Shown here piece after piece: positions 53,283 to 62,483 of a DNA stretch of 64,000 nt (position 1 is its first letter; every line of letters begins with the position of its first letter). The stretch spans positions 1 through 64,000 of the forward strand of contig JAPOVP010000162.1 in NCBI GenBank assembly GCA_026708085.1, written 5' to 3'. The notes below the pieces were generated by a model. The model saw only the letters and a program-made list of their open reading frames with translations. It was not told the origin of the DNA and did not search any database. The translations under genes and the position numbers were made by a program. This DNA is from Caldilineaceae bacterium. GTDB lineage: Bacteria; Chloroflexota; Anaerolineae; Caldilineales; Caldilineaceae.

Positions 53283-55454
53283 TTACGCGGGCCGCACTGC
53301 AACTTCATCGCTCATTACTCTCCCTTCTTCGACAACCAATGCAATCCCCCCTCCTGCAAGTATGTTGTCGGTCACGTCAAAGAGAGCATCGTCGAGATTG
53401 TCGATAAAGCCTCGCAGCCGATCGTCTTTAGCTTGTAGAGCAAAAACGTGGCTATCGCCGTATTCCCATGGGAAGTCCGCCTCGGCCAGAACAGTGTCAC
53501 CGTCAAGAGCCCGTATGAGACGGGCAACTCCACGGCCTTCGTCCGTTCGGGAAAGCAACAGGGCGTAGTAGCGGCGCATCCCCTGCACTCTAGCCGCGAT
53601 GCCAGCAGAGCTACAGAGGTGAAGGGTGATTTCTGACTTTACTTGGTAGTCACGCCATTCTCTGGTTCCCGTCATCAGCAGGCCGCGGCCTCGGTTCTGG
53701 ACAAGCCGGAATGACTCCGGCCACCAGAAGTCGTAGCCGTCCACGCCGTTGACCCAAGCACGTCTCCACATCAGAGGGAAGGACTCGTCCCAGAGGCGTC
53801 GATCGAGAGGCGTGTCCGGGCGGCAGAAGGTTACGTCGGGTTCTCCCGTCCAAGTAAGGTAGTCCAAGAAGATCGTGCCTTTCGTACGTTCGTCGCTTTG
53901 AACGGCCACACCGATTTCGGCGACTGGCTCGTTTCCGGCCCCATCCAACGTCCACTTGAATGTATGACGTTCACCTGGCTGGAGCCTGTGGGCCGGTCCG
54001 GCCTCGAGGGTCAGTTCGTCGTCCAAGGAACGGAACCTGCGCAGATACAGACTTACGTCCACGGCATGTTCGTTGGCGGAGTCGGCCTCCAGTGCGGCTG
54101 AAACGGTCTGTCCGGGGTAGATGGACGGGGAAGCAAGCAGTGCGTAACCCCGCCGCTCAAAGTAGTCGGCAGTCTCCTTTGAAGGGATAAAGGTAGAGGT
54201 AGCAGCGCGGGCCGGGCGTCCCGTTGCGACGCCCTCGTATTGGAGAGCCAGACTGCGGCTGCCCGACTGGCTGTGGGCGGGCACGTTTTCAATGGTGAGT
54301 GTGCCGCGGCTGTCAACGCCTTCGTCGGCCATGAAGCCTTGAACAGAGCCTGGCAGTTCGAAGTGGTAACGGGCGCCATTCTTGGGCGTGTGCAGGGGCT
54401 CCTGAAACAGTGCGCGCCCGACGTTGGCCACGTGCAGACTCTCGGTTACGGCATCGGTGATGGCCCTTCCCCCGTCGGCGGTTGGCAGATATAACCGGTC
54501 AGACACTGGCCCGCGAAAGTCCGGGCCATCCTCAAGACCGGCGAGCCCGTTCTTGATTCCCAGGAGACAGCCAACGTTGCCGGAATTGCAGTCAGTGTCC
54601 CAACCGCTGGTGTTAACGATCATCAGCGACTTCTGGAAACTGTCGTCGCCGTGGAGAAGGGCATGGATGATGAGCGCGTGATTGGGCACCATGTGGCAGT
54701 TGCCACCGAACTTGTCGTAGCCAAAGTTGGCGGCGATCTGCTCGCGCGTTGCGCGCCAGTCATCTCCGTGGCGCGCATGCCACTCCCGAATCCGGTCGAT
54801 CATTGCGCGAATGAGGGAGTTTTCGGGAATGACTGTCAGGCCGGTATCGATAAGTTTCTGGATATCCGTTTCAACAAAGGCCTGGGCTTCCATGGCGGCC
54901 AGCACCTGCGCGCCATGAATGGCGACGCCATCGTGGGAGACACTGGCGGCCCGCCGCGCCAGTTCGGCAGCCAGCTCAGGGTCACCGGGCGCGACCATGG
55001 CCCAGCCGTCAATGAAGATCTGGGCCCCGATCTGCTCAGCCACGACCTGGCCGTTCAGGGCCATCGAACCGCTCTCCGGGGCGGGAGTGCCTTCTTTCAG
55101 ACGCAGATAAGCTGTATGCTCGGAAGAGTTTCCCATCCCTCCCCACCACAGGATCGTGCGTTCTTCGATAATATAGTTCAGCCAGCTCTGCCCGATCTGC
55201 GCAGCGGAGATCGCCCGACTGTTGCCATAGTCGGGTAGGGCGCGCAGAAAGGTGAATGTGCCGGAAATGTCGTCGTCGGTGACGATAAGCGGCACATCCA
55301 AATGCTCGTGGACGTAGTAGTTGATTTCGCCAAACTGTTCATTCAGCACTTCATAACTCCAGCCTTCAAAAGGCCTCCCCAGATAGACGCCGATCAGCTT
55401 ACCCAGTACGCCGGCGTAGACTCGTTCGGTATAGTCGCTTGGAATAGACATCAA
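53283..55454 (-). CDS. ADP-ribosylglycohydrolase family protein with C-terminal beta domains
   Basis: Residues 1-330 match the ADP-ribosylglycohydrolase fold: GVLGKLIGVYLGRPFEG, VTDDDISGTFTFLRAL (metal-binding Asp cluster), GGMGNSSEH and TSGWDTDCNSGNVGCLLGI (second metal motif). These enzymes remove ADP-ribose from proteins or act on related N-glycosides. The remaining 390 residues form at least two beta-rich domains, the last (ITLHLCSSAGIAARVQGMRRYYALLLSR ... DRLRGFIDNL) resembling a LamG/DUF1080-like sugar-binding fold. No signal peptide is seen. Known family members are about 300-350 aa, so this is an extended form, more likely a carbohydrate-related hydrolase. Confidence 0.85.
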   Translation of the reverse strand: MMSIPSDYTERVYAGVLGKLIGVYLGRPFEGWSYEVLNEQFGEINYYVHEHLDVPLIVTDDDISGTFTFLRALPDYGNSRAISAAQIGQSWLNYIIEERTILWWGGMGNSSEHTAYLRLKEGTPAPESGSMALNGQVVAEQIGAQIFIDGWAMVAPGDPELAAELARRAASVSHDGVAIHGAQVLAAMEAQAFVETDIQKLIDTGLTVIPENSLIRAMIDRIREWHARHGDDWRATREQIAANFGYDKFGGNCHMVPNHALIIHALLHGDDSFQKSLMIVNTSGWDTDCNSGNVGCLLGIKNGLAGLEDGPDFRGPVSDRLYLPTADGGRAITDAVTESLHVANVGRALFQEPLHTPKNGARYHFELPGSVQGFMADEGVDSRGTLTIENVPAHSQSGSRSLALQYEGVATGRPARAATSTFIPSKETADYFERRGYALLASPSIYPGQTVSAALEADSANEHAVDVSLYLRRFRSLDDELTLEAGPAHRLQPGERHTFKWTLDGAGNEPVAEIGVAVQSDERTKGTIFLDYLTWTGEPDVTFCRPDTPLDRRLWDESFPLMWRRAWVNGVDGYDFWWPESFRLVQNRGRGLLMTGTREWRDYQVKSEITLHLCSSAGIAARVQGMRRYYALLLSRTDEGRGVARLIRALDGDTVLAEADFPWEYGDSHVFALQAKDDRLRGFIDNLDDALFDVTDNILAGGGIALVVEEGRVMSDEVAVRPA

Positions 55455-55550
55455 ATTGCTCCTTGATGATGCGCGTCTTGTCTCAGGCGCCGTTGGCGGA
55501 CAGTTCCTTCATGTGAGTTGTGCATGCCAGGCGTATTCCGCCCATTTACC

Positions 55551-57365
55551 TCATTCGCAGAAAGGCAGTCCAGTGTCGATGAGATCGCTGTCGCTAACTT
55601 GATAAAGCGTCTGAGGAAGGCATCCTCCAAGAAGGTTGCCGGCCAGTCGCAGCGTTCTCAAGTTGGCGATTTCTCCCAATTCATCGGGGACTGTCCCCGT
55701 CAGTTCATTCTTGCTGAGACCCAGCTCCCTCAGGCTGGACATTGAGCCCAGAGCGGCGGGAATCTGTTGCGTCAACCGGTTTCGGTCAAGCAGTAACGAG
55801 CGAAGGTCTTCGAGCGCGCCGAACGCGGCGGGGATTCCCCCCGTCAGCTTGTTTGCAGCCAGATCCAACTGGCGAAGATTCTCGAGCGCGCTCAACCCGG
55901 GGGGAACTTCGCCTGTCAGTTCATTGCCGTTCAGCCGCAATTCTTTCAGGTCCAGTAGATTCTCCAGCGACGAAGGGATCTCCCCAGTCAGCTCATTACC
56001 GTCGAGACGAAGCCATTGGAGTTTGGCGAGGGCGCCCAGTTCCCGTGGAATCTCTCCTGAGAGACGATTGTTGTGAAGGTGCAGCCATTCAAGGTCAGCC
56101 AGCGTACCCAAGACACCTGGTATCTGCCCGGTTAACTGGTTTCCCTGAAGGTCCAGTCCTTCCAGGAAGAATAGGTTGCTTAACTCCGAGGGGATTTCGC
56201 CGGTCAGACGGTTGTCTGCGAGGCCCAGTTCCCGCAGTTTGCTGAGGCCTGTAAGCTCAGTCGGAATCTCACCTGCCAGTCGATTATCACTGAGCCTAAG
56301 CCACTCCAGGCTGAAGAGCGCGCTCAGTTCGACAGGAACCGGACCAGACAGTCTGTTGTCGGAGAGATCCAACTCACGCAGGTTGGTCAGCTTTCCCAGT
56401 TCAGTCGGAATGGGGCCAGAAAGGCTGTTTCCGTCGAGCCTCAGCCATGCCAGATTGGTAAGCGCAGCCAGCTCGGCAGGGATGGGTCCAGCCAGGTCGT
56501 TGTCGAACAGGTGTAGCCAATCCAGATGCGTGAGATCACCCAGCTCAGGGGGAATGTGACCGGAAAGATGATTCTTCTGTAGGCCCAAACCCTCCAGATT
56601 TTGCAGCAGGCCCAGTTCTGCCGGGATTACACCCTCCAGATGGTTGCCATCGAGTCGAAACCACTCCACGCTGGCAAGTCCGCCAAGAGTTGAAGGGATA
56701 CTACCGGTCAGCTGGTTCCTGTGAAGACCCAGTCCCTGCAGGTTGTTTAGTGCGCCAAGAGTCTCTGGAATCGTGCCGGTCAGTCGATTGCCATCCAGGC
56801 GAAGCCAGATCAGTTTGGAGAGCGCGCCGAGCTCCCTGGGTATGATTCCAGTCAGGTGGTTCTCGTGAAGGCCAAGACCTTGCAGTTCAATCAGGGCGCT
56901 CAGCCCAAAAGGGATATTTCCGGTAAGCCGGTTGTCGTACAGCCATAGCCATTCAAGGTTTTCCAGCCTGCCGAGCTCCGCCGGAATCTTGCCTGTCAGA
57001 CGATTGCCGTGAAGCCATAGCCCTTCAAGTTCGGTTAGGGAGCCCAGCGAAGGCGGCAACTCGCCCGTCAAACCTCTGCCATCGAGCCGAATCTCGGTCA
57101 CGCGAAGCGGCGTCGATTCCGTGTCGATACCGACGCCCTCCCAGTCTTCGATTGATTGTTGCGCACTCCAATTCAGGGTAGCCTGGCCTGCAAGTCTATC
57201 CCTGAAGCTGAGAAGCAAGGCGCAGTCATCGACCAGTTCGACATTGTCCGCAGGGTTCTTCACGGCGATGCCGTTGGAACAGAGCGCCTTTTCCAGCTGC
57301 CCAGTTGTGAAGTCACATCCGGTTGCCATGAGAGAGGCCATCGCAGCCATACACAGAATCTGCAT
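55551..57365 (-). CDS. Plant-type leucine-rich-repeat lipoprotein (21 repeats)
   Basis: I start at the ATG at 57365 because it gives a clean signal peptide (MQILCMAAMASLMATGC) with a lipobox-like end. A cap like that of plant LRR receptors follows (DDCALLLSFRDRL ... LNWSAQQSIEDWEGVGI). Then 21 consecutive 24-residue repeats of the form LxxLxLxxNxLTGxIPxxLGxLxx run to near the end. The protein is probably lipid-anchored outside the cell and binds protein or glycan partners. There is no kinase or membrane helix after the repeats. Confidence 0.93.
   Translation of the reverse strand: MQILCMAAMASLMATGCDFTTGQLEKALCSNGIAVKNPADNVELVDDCALLLSFRDRLAGQATLNWSAQQSIEDWEGVGIDTESTPLRVTEIRLDGRGLTGELPPSLGSLTELEGLWLHGNRLTGKIPAELGRLENLEWLWLYDNRLTGNIPFGLSALIELQGLGLHENHLTGIIPRELGALSKLIWLRLDGNRLTGTIPETLGALNNLQGLGLHRNQLTGSIPSTLGGLASVEWFRLDGNHLEGVIPAELGLLQNLEGLGLQKNHLSGHIPPELGDLTHLDWLHLFDNDLAGPIPAELAALTNLAWLRLDGNSLSGPIPTELGKLTNLRELDLSDNRLSGPVPVELSALFSLEWLRLSDNRLAGEIPTELTGLSKLRELGLADNRLTGEIPSELSNLFFLEGLDLQGNQLTGQIPGVLGTLADLEWLHLHNNRLSGEIPRELGALAKLQWLRLDGNELTGEIPSSLENLLDLKELRLNGNELTGEVPPGLSALENLRQLDLAANKLTGGIPAAFGALEDLRSLLLDRNRLTQQIPAALGSMSSLRELGLSKNELTGTVPDELGEIANLRTLRLAGNLLGGCLPQTLYQVSDSDLIDTGLPFCE
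55596..57107 (-). repeat. Tandem 72-bp coding repeats (21 LRR units)
   Basis: Twenty-one units of 24 codons encode the leucine-rich repeats. None is out of frame or broken. The units vary in sequence, so the array is old rather than a recent amplification. Confidence 0.9.
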
Positions 57366-57627
57366 TACTCTGGCAATTGATCCCCTGTGATTGCGCAAAT
57401 GGCATTTGCCACGTTCCGGGCACACGGTTTCTACTCCATATTCATTGTCGGGGATCAGCCCTATGAATGGTCAAAGGGAGAAAAAAGAAAGGCAGATTAT
57501 GGGGTGTGGAAGTCGAATTCAACTGGACCGATACTCTTGTTCCCCGAGACGGATGTGGTCCGAATCCTGCCTTGCCTGGACCTCACAAGGTTTACGTGTG
57601 ATCCTGCGCTTCTACGAAGAGAAAAGA

Positions 57628-58383
57628 CTACTCGTATTCAGGCCAGTAAAACTCTCGTCTGGTGGGATCGTCGTAGCCGTCCATCCATTCATTCCTCAGT
57701 CCTGGCGTCTTGATCGCCGCCTCGACGATAGCCCGGTTGAAGTCGCCAACCAGTTCATGCTGCAAATACTCGCTGACTGGCATCCACAGGCACTCGTCGA
57801 TCTCCCAGTCGTCACGTTCAATGGCATGGGTCAGCGGCGAGAGCCTGCAAATGAAGTAGATGTCCGATTTTCCATAGCGGTAACCATGCCAGTGCCGCCA
57901 GCAGACCACGGCCTCGAATTCTGTCTCGATCCCGGTCTCTTCAAGAACCTCACGCACGACAGCTGTAGCCAGGTGTTCGCCTGGATGGAGCGCGCCGCCG
58001 GGCAGTTTATAGTATGGACGTGACGATCCGCGATGCCTTTCTGAGACGACCAACAGCTCCCGGTTTTCGTTTATCACAACGCCCCCCGCTCCGATGTAGT
58101 GGGTTGCGTACCCTGGAACCAAGGCATCATCCTGAAGTTTGCGGACGAGCAAAACGTAGTTTGGCTCGGAATGATGGAATTCAAAGCCGGCCGCCGTGGA
58201 GATAGGAATGAAGGCGGCTCGTTCAATTGGAAGGTGTAGCCAGACGAGAAACCGGCCGTCCTGGATCCATTTCACCAGAGAAGAGGAGAGCCCTTGTTCG
58301 AAGGAATGCAGGTCGGAGGGCAGGTCTTCGGTATTGATCTCGATGCCGTTGAATCGGTTGACAGCGTGTGGCAAAATGTTCAT
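57628..58383 (-). CDS. NUDIX hydrolase
   Basis: This 251-aa protein has a complete Nudix box, GGALHPGEHLATAVVREVLEETG, near residues 137-160 with the catalytic REVLEE. About 95 residues precede the Nudix domain (FNGIEINTEDLPSDLHSFEQGL; KWIQDGRFLVWLHLPIERAAFIPI); this looks like the N-terminal region of NUDT6-type proteins. The substrate is unknown. AAGGTG lies before the ATG. Confidence 0.92.
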   Translation of the reverse strand: MNILPHAVNRFNGIEINTEDLPSDLHSFEQGLSSSLVKWIQDGRFLVWLHLPIERAAFIPISTAAGFEFHHSEPNYVLLVRKLQDDALVPGYATHYIGAGGVVINENRELLVVSERHRGSSRPYYKLPGGALHPGEHLATAVVREVLEETGIETEFEAVVCWRHWHGYRYGKSDIYFICRLSPLTHAIERDDWEIDECLWMPVSEYLQHELVGDFNRAIVEAAIKTPGLRNEWMDGYDDPTRREFYWPEYE

Positions 58384-58823
58384 CGGGTCACCTTTCGGGA
58401 AAGAGATTGCTTACCGGACCTGCGCCACTCCTGATAGACTGCGCCCGGCACAGTTGAAGAGTTCAGAAAGAAAAGGCACAATTCACTTGTTACCGTCTGG
58501 AGGATCGGTTTGCAACACAGAACGGATCCCAGCCGGAAGTATCCGAGTGTTCAGGAATAGTGATGGCAGGATTTGGGTCACGAATTTTACTTTATTCGAT
58601 CTATTTTAGTCGCCCAGGTTGCACAAATCAAGTTAAAGAAGGCGTATTTCTTTGACGGGGTATAGTAAAAAGACCTTCCTGGTGTGCTATTCTGGATTCG
58701 AGTTGCCGGGGTAGCCTACTCGCCCAAATATAGTAGGGGTGGGTCCTTTTGTACTGGCACACAGATTGCCGGCCCCCCTTTCCACATCTTCAGCCAAGGT
58801 AGAAGAGTACAGGAGAATGAGCT
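58384..58823. other. Divergent intergenic region, NUDIX and dienelactone hydrolase
   Basis: The 440-base gap must hold promoters for both divergent genes, but I cannot point to a convincing pair. An AT-rich part lies at about 58580-58680; TTGACG at 58652-58657 and TATAGT at 58661-58666 are too close together to form a promoter. No small gene is seen. Confidence 0.4.
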
Positions 58824-59576
58824 ATGTACACAACCGATCAGTATGAGGGAATGCTCGCAGAAACCGTCGCAATTCGCGGCGGAGACGGAGAACGAGTACT
58901 TGCTTACTGTGCCCGCCCTCTTGGGTCAGGCCCGTTTCCCGGCGTGGTATTGATCCACCATATGCCGGGGTGGGACGAATGGTACCGAGAGGCCACTCGC
59001 AGGTTCGCCCATCACGGATACGCGGCTATCTCTCCAAATCTGTATGAAAGATTCGGGCATGGTTCGCCAGAGGATGTTGCAGCGGCGGTACGGGCAGACG
59101 GCGGCGTGCCCGATGATCAGGCCGTTGCCGATCTGGAAGCTTCGATGCACCATTTGCGGGCCTTGCCCTACGTGAACGGAAAGATAGGTGTCTTTGGCAC
59201 TTGCTCCGGCGGTCGGCATGCGGTGCTCGTAGCGAGCCGCGTTACCGGCTTCGACGCGGTCGTCGACTGCTGGGGAGGCGGCGTAGTGATGCCGGATGAC
59301 CAGCTCACACCACAGAGACCTGTTGCTCCCATAGACTACACTGCCGACCTGGACTGTCCCGTCTTGGGTCTGTTCGGCGCCGAGGATCACAGCCCGACAA
59401 CGGCTGACGTCGCTGTACATGAAGAGGCCCTCAAGAAACATGGAAAGGAGTTCGAATTCCACATGTATGAGGGGGCGGGGCACGGCTTTTTCTACTACCA
59501 CCGGCCTAGCTATCGACAGGCCCAGGCCGTCGACGGTTGGGACAAGATCTGGGCGTTTCTTGGCCAGAAACTGTGA
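58824..59576 (+). CDS. Dienelactone hydrolase family protein
   Basis: This 250-aa alpha/beta hydrolase has the nucleophile elbow GTCSGGRH with the cysteine typical of dienelactone hydrolases, a later Asp in LFGAEDHSPTT, and the catalytic His in YEGAGHGFFYYHRPSYR. GVVLIHHMPGWDEWYREATRRFAHHGYAAI is the usual N-terminal part. It acts on cyclic esters or carboxyl substrates; the real one is not known. It is followed 50 bases later by a DUF6295-type gene. Confidence 0.92.
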   Translation: MYTTDQYEGMLAETVAIRGGDGERVLAYCARPLGSGPFPGVVLIHHMPGWDEWYREATRRFAHHGYAAISPNLYERFGHGSPEDVAAAVRADGGVPDDQAVADLEASMHHLRALPYVNGKIGVFGTCSGGRHAVLVASRVTGFDAVVDCWGGGVVMPDDQLTPQRPVAPIDYTADLDCPVLGLFGAEDHSPTTADVAVHEEALKKHGKEFEFHMYEGAGHGFFYYHRPSYRQAQAVDGWDKIWAFLGQKL

Positions 59577-59641
59577 AATTGAACTGTTAACTGGGGAATA
59601 GACAGACAAAAGAGGCATTTCATGACATGGGGAAAGAAATC

Positions 59642-59923
59642 ATGTGTACGATGATAGTTCAAAAGGTCTCTGTTGATGGGTTTGGCAAAGGCGCCGACGG
59701 CTGGTTTGACATGAACCAGGCGAACGTCAGCTGGGATCACCCCTTCCATGCACCGGAGGAACACGCCCTCAACATTGACTTCGTCAATGAGAGCTACGGG
59801 CCCGGCGCCCGCGTGGCAGTAGAGTTAAGCGTCGAAGGGGCACGCCAGCTGGTGGAGACGATTCAGTCCGTACTTGTGGAAGCTGAGAATCGAGGGCTAA
59901 TCGGGGATGAGGCTCCGGGCTAG
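59642..59923 (+). CDS. DUF6295 family protein
   Basis: From the ATG at 59642 (GGGGAAAG upstream) the product has 93 aa and begins MCTMIVQKVSVDGFGKGADGWFDM, then ANVSWDHPFHAPEEHALNIDFVN. This matches my recollection of the DUF6295 family. Conserved Cys, Asp and His residues could bind metal. The upstream ATG at 59627 would add five residues. No function is known; association with dienelactone hydrolase suggests a small-molecule role. Confidence 0.7.
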   Translation: MCTMIVQKVSVDGFGKGADGWFDMNQANVSWDHPFHAPEEHALNIDFVNESYGPGARVAVELSVEGARQLVETIQSVLVEAENRGLIGDEAPG

Positions 59924-60008
59924 TCAAGCAGCCGGAAAGGGTAGGCGTGCGGCGGAGCCACGCCTTCATTCCACTAGGTGGTGTCCGGCGATCCAGCCGG
60001 GGAGCCGT

Positions 60009-61253
60009 TCAGTCCCGGTAGGGGTCGTACTCGTTTTCGCCGGCCATGGCCACGCCTAACGGCCTGAGCGTATGGAGAATGCGAATCGTGTTACGGTGAT
60101 GTTCCAACACTTCTGGCAGGCGCTTGTAGGCCTGGGGCGCCTCGTCCGTTCCCGCCCCACGCAACGTCGCTCCTATCTTCCGGACCGAGTCCAGCATTTG
60201 CTCGCGGTGGATCTGCCCTGCCTTCACCTGGATTTTGCGCCCTTTCTTCCAACGGAAGCGGCCGGCAGCCTGCGTGCGCGACATCAGGCGGCCCGCACCG
60301 TGGACGGTCGAATAGAGCGCCATTTGGCCTTCCTGGCTTTCGACGCCCTCGAGGACGACCGATGTGTCTCCCATCGAGCCGCCTACAAAACCCTTCTGCC
60401 CCGGGAATGCCGGTGTTGCTCCTTTGCGCGTGACCCATAGCTCTTGGCCGCGGTGCTCCTCCTTCCAGGCGAAATTGTGGTGGTTGTGAATCTCTTCGAC
60501 GATCTTGGCGCCCAGCAGCCTGGCGACCCGATTGCAGACCCAGTTTCTCCCCGCGTAGGCATAGCGGCCAGCCAAGAGCATACAGGCCAGGTACTCCTGT
60601 CCCAGGTCTGAGTCGATTTCCAAGAGGCTTGGAACGACATCCAAGGCGCTTCGGCGGCGCCGGGACCTCTTTTTTCCAGTAGGTGCGGGCTCCTGTTGGA
60701 CATCCCGCCCGCGGTCGGCCGCCTTCATGAAGTGGGTGGCGAGGCGGTGGCCCAGTCCCCTTGACCCAAAGTGGGCGCCAATCCAGATGCGGCTTTTCTC
60801 ATCTTCGAAAATGTCGACGTAGTGATTGCCGCTGCCGACTGTTCCCAGCTGCTCGGCTGCCAGCTTTTTCAGACTATGGGCAACGGGCAGGTGCCACGCC
60901 GGATCATCGTCGAATAGCTGATGATCTACCCTCTCTTTGTTCTTGCGACCGATGCCAAAGGAGATCGTGCGCCAGACGTCATCCATGATCGTTTGAATGT
61001 TTGCTTTCACCTCACGCGCGGGGATATCCAGGCGAACGGCCTTGTTGCCGCAAGCGATATCGTAACCGACGCCGGCAGGATTCAGCTTGTCACGATAGGC
61101 GACAACGCCGCCGATGGGAACGGAATAGCCCAGATGGTGGTCGGCCATCAAGGCGACCGCCTCTGCTTCGCCGGCACAGTTGAGTATCTGGGCGACTGCG
61201 TTGTCCAGGGGATCGCCCCAGACGGGGATGTTTTGAATCAATTCAAAGGACAT
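60009..61253 (-). CDS. rtcB: RNA-splicing ligase RtcB
   Basis: RtcB joins RNA 2',3'-cyclic phosphate and 5'-OH ends with GTP and Mn2+. The 414-aa protein has VGYDIACGNKAVR (metal-binding Asp and Cys), LGTVGSGNHYVDIFED, HFGSRGLGH, HNHHNFAWKEEHRG, TRKGATPAFPGQKGFVGGSMGD and STVHGAGRLMSR with the guanylylated His. Length is normal, with no intein. The archease partner and an RtcR regulator are not in the window. Confidence 0.95.
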   Translation of the reverse strand: MSFELIQNIPVWGDPLDNAVAQILNCAGEAEAVALMADHHLGYSVPIGGVVAYRDKLNPAGVGYDIACGNKAVRLDIPAREVKANIQTIMDDVWRTISFGIGRKNKERVDHQLFDDDPAWHLPVAHSLKKLAAEQLGTVGSGNHYVDIFEDEKSRIWIGAHFGSRGLGHRLATHFMKAADRGRDVQQEPAPTGKKRSRRRRSALDVVPSLLEIDSDLGQEYLACMLLAGRYAYAGRNWVCNRVARLLGAKIVEEIHNHHNFAWKEEHRGQELWVTRKGATPAFPGQKGFVGGSMGDTSVVLEGVESQEGQMALYSTVHGAGRLMSRTQAAGRFRWKKGRKIQVKAGQIHREQMLDSVRKIGATLRGAGTDEAPQAYKRLPEVLEHHRNTIRILHTLRPLGVAMAGENEYDPYRD

Positions 61254-61323
61254 CGGTTCCTCAAAGTCAGGCGAGAGAATGCAGCAATAGAGCCTTGATG
61301 ATTAGTGGGGGATTCGGTCGCGG

Positions 61324-62433
61324 TCATGACGGCCTGACACCGCTGTAGACGCCCTCTGGGAGCGGAAGCGGGCGTTTGCAACTCGTGGTCAGTTCCACAT
61401 GCTGTCCTGTCTCAGATGCGACGTGAATTGCTTCCATAATTTCCAGCACATGAAGCGCCAGTTTGCCGCTTGCCCGATGCGGTTCCCCCTCAGCAGTGCT
61501 GACCGCCATATCGGCCGGACCTATACCCCGGCTGTTGCCGGCATGACCGAATCGCAGCGGCAAATCCCTCCAAGAATCGTCGTCGTACGTCCGAACCTGC
61601 AGCGGCCCGCCGAATGTGTTCGGATCGGGCAGGTTGAGCGTTCCCGTCGCACCGTACAACTCGATTCGGGGCAGGCCGGATGCCTGTGTATCGAAGGTGG
61701 TGATGATGGTGCCGATGGCGCCGCACTCGAAGTCGAGGACTCCTGTAACGTAGGTCGGCACCTCGACATCGATGATCTCACCTTTTCGCGGCTGGCTGAC
61801 GATCGTACGTTTCGACCAGGTAGCTCTACCTGAACCAGTTACGCGACACACCGGTCCGAGCAGATGAACCATAGCAGTCAGATAGTAGACGCCCATATCC
61901 AACATGGGGCCGCCGCCCGGCTTATAGAAGAAAGCTGGGTTGGCGTGCCAGTACTCGTGTCCACGGCTCATCATGAATGCGTTTACCGCCACCGGCGCGC
62001 CGATTTTTCCTTCATCCAGATAAAGTCGCGCCGACTGATGTCCGGCGCCGAGAAAAGTGTCCGGCGCACAGCCAATGCGAAGATTCCTGTCGGCGGCAAG
62101 CTCCACCAACGCCTTTCCTTCGGAAAAATTCGCTGCTAACGGCTTCTCGCTATAGACGGATTTTCCAGCCTCCAGTGCTGCCTTGCTGACAGGATAGTGA
62201 GCGGTAGGAGGTGTGAGGTTGAGAACAATATCGATATCCGGGGCTGCGTAAAGTTCGTCCAGAGACAATACGGTCAGGCCATACTTTTCCGACTGCGTTT
62301 GTGCTGCGGCCGGAATCATGTCGGCGCAGGCGACGATGTCGATCTCCGGCAGTTCACGGGCAACTTCAATGTATCTGCTGCTGATGATGCCGCAACCGAC
62401 CAGACCGATGCGCGCCGGCAGTTCCATCGTCAT
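61324..62433 (-). CDS. Gfo/Idh/MocA family oxidoreductase
   Basis: This 369-aa NAD(P)-dependent dehydrogenase has the Rossmann start RIGLVGCGIISSRYIEVARE, the EKPLAANFSEGKAL motif with the catalytic-type Lys, and GGGPMLDMGVYYLTAMVHLLG with Asp and a nearby Tyr. Family members oxidise sugars or inositols. The ThuA-like gene lies 50 bases upstream on the same strand, a frequent pairing in sugar metabolism operons. Confidence 0.93.
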   Translation of the reverse strand: MTMELPARIGLVGCGIISSRYIEVARELPEIDIVACADMIPAAAQTQSEKYGLTVLSLDELYAAPDIDIVLNLTPPTAHYPVSKAALEAGKSVYSEKPLAANFSEGKALVELAADRNLRIGCAPDTFLGAGHQSARLYLDEGKIGAPVAVNAFMMSRGHEYWHANPAFFYKPGGGPMLDMGVYYLTAMVHLLGPVCRVTGSGRATWSKRTIVSQPRKGEIIDVEVPTYVTGVLDFECGAIGTIITTFDTQASGLPRIELYGATGTLNLPDPNTFGGPLQVRTYDDDSWRDLPLRFGHAGNSRGIGPADMAVSTAEGEPHRASGKLALHVLEIMEAIHVASETGQHVELTTSCKRPLPLPEGVYSGVRPS

Positions 62434-62483
62434 TGCACTTTCTCCTGGAGCATACGTATAGCGGATGGAAGTCCTGGCCCGAT

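Noticed and set aside
55596-57107. Non-coding tandem repeats
   Set aside because: The 72-bp periodicity is fully explained by in-frame leucine-rich repeats.
57391-58023. Long plus-strand frame opposite the NUDIX gene
   Set aside because: It is the reverse shadow of the NUDIX gene, whose Nudix box is unmistakable.
58652-58666. Promoter from TTGACG and TATAGT
   Set aside because: Only 3 bases separate the two boxes, far too few for sigma-70.
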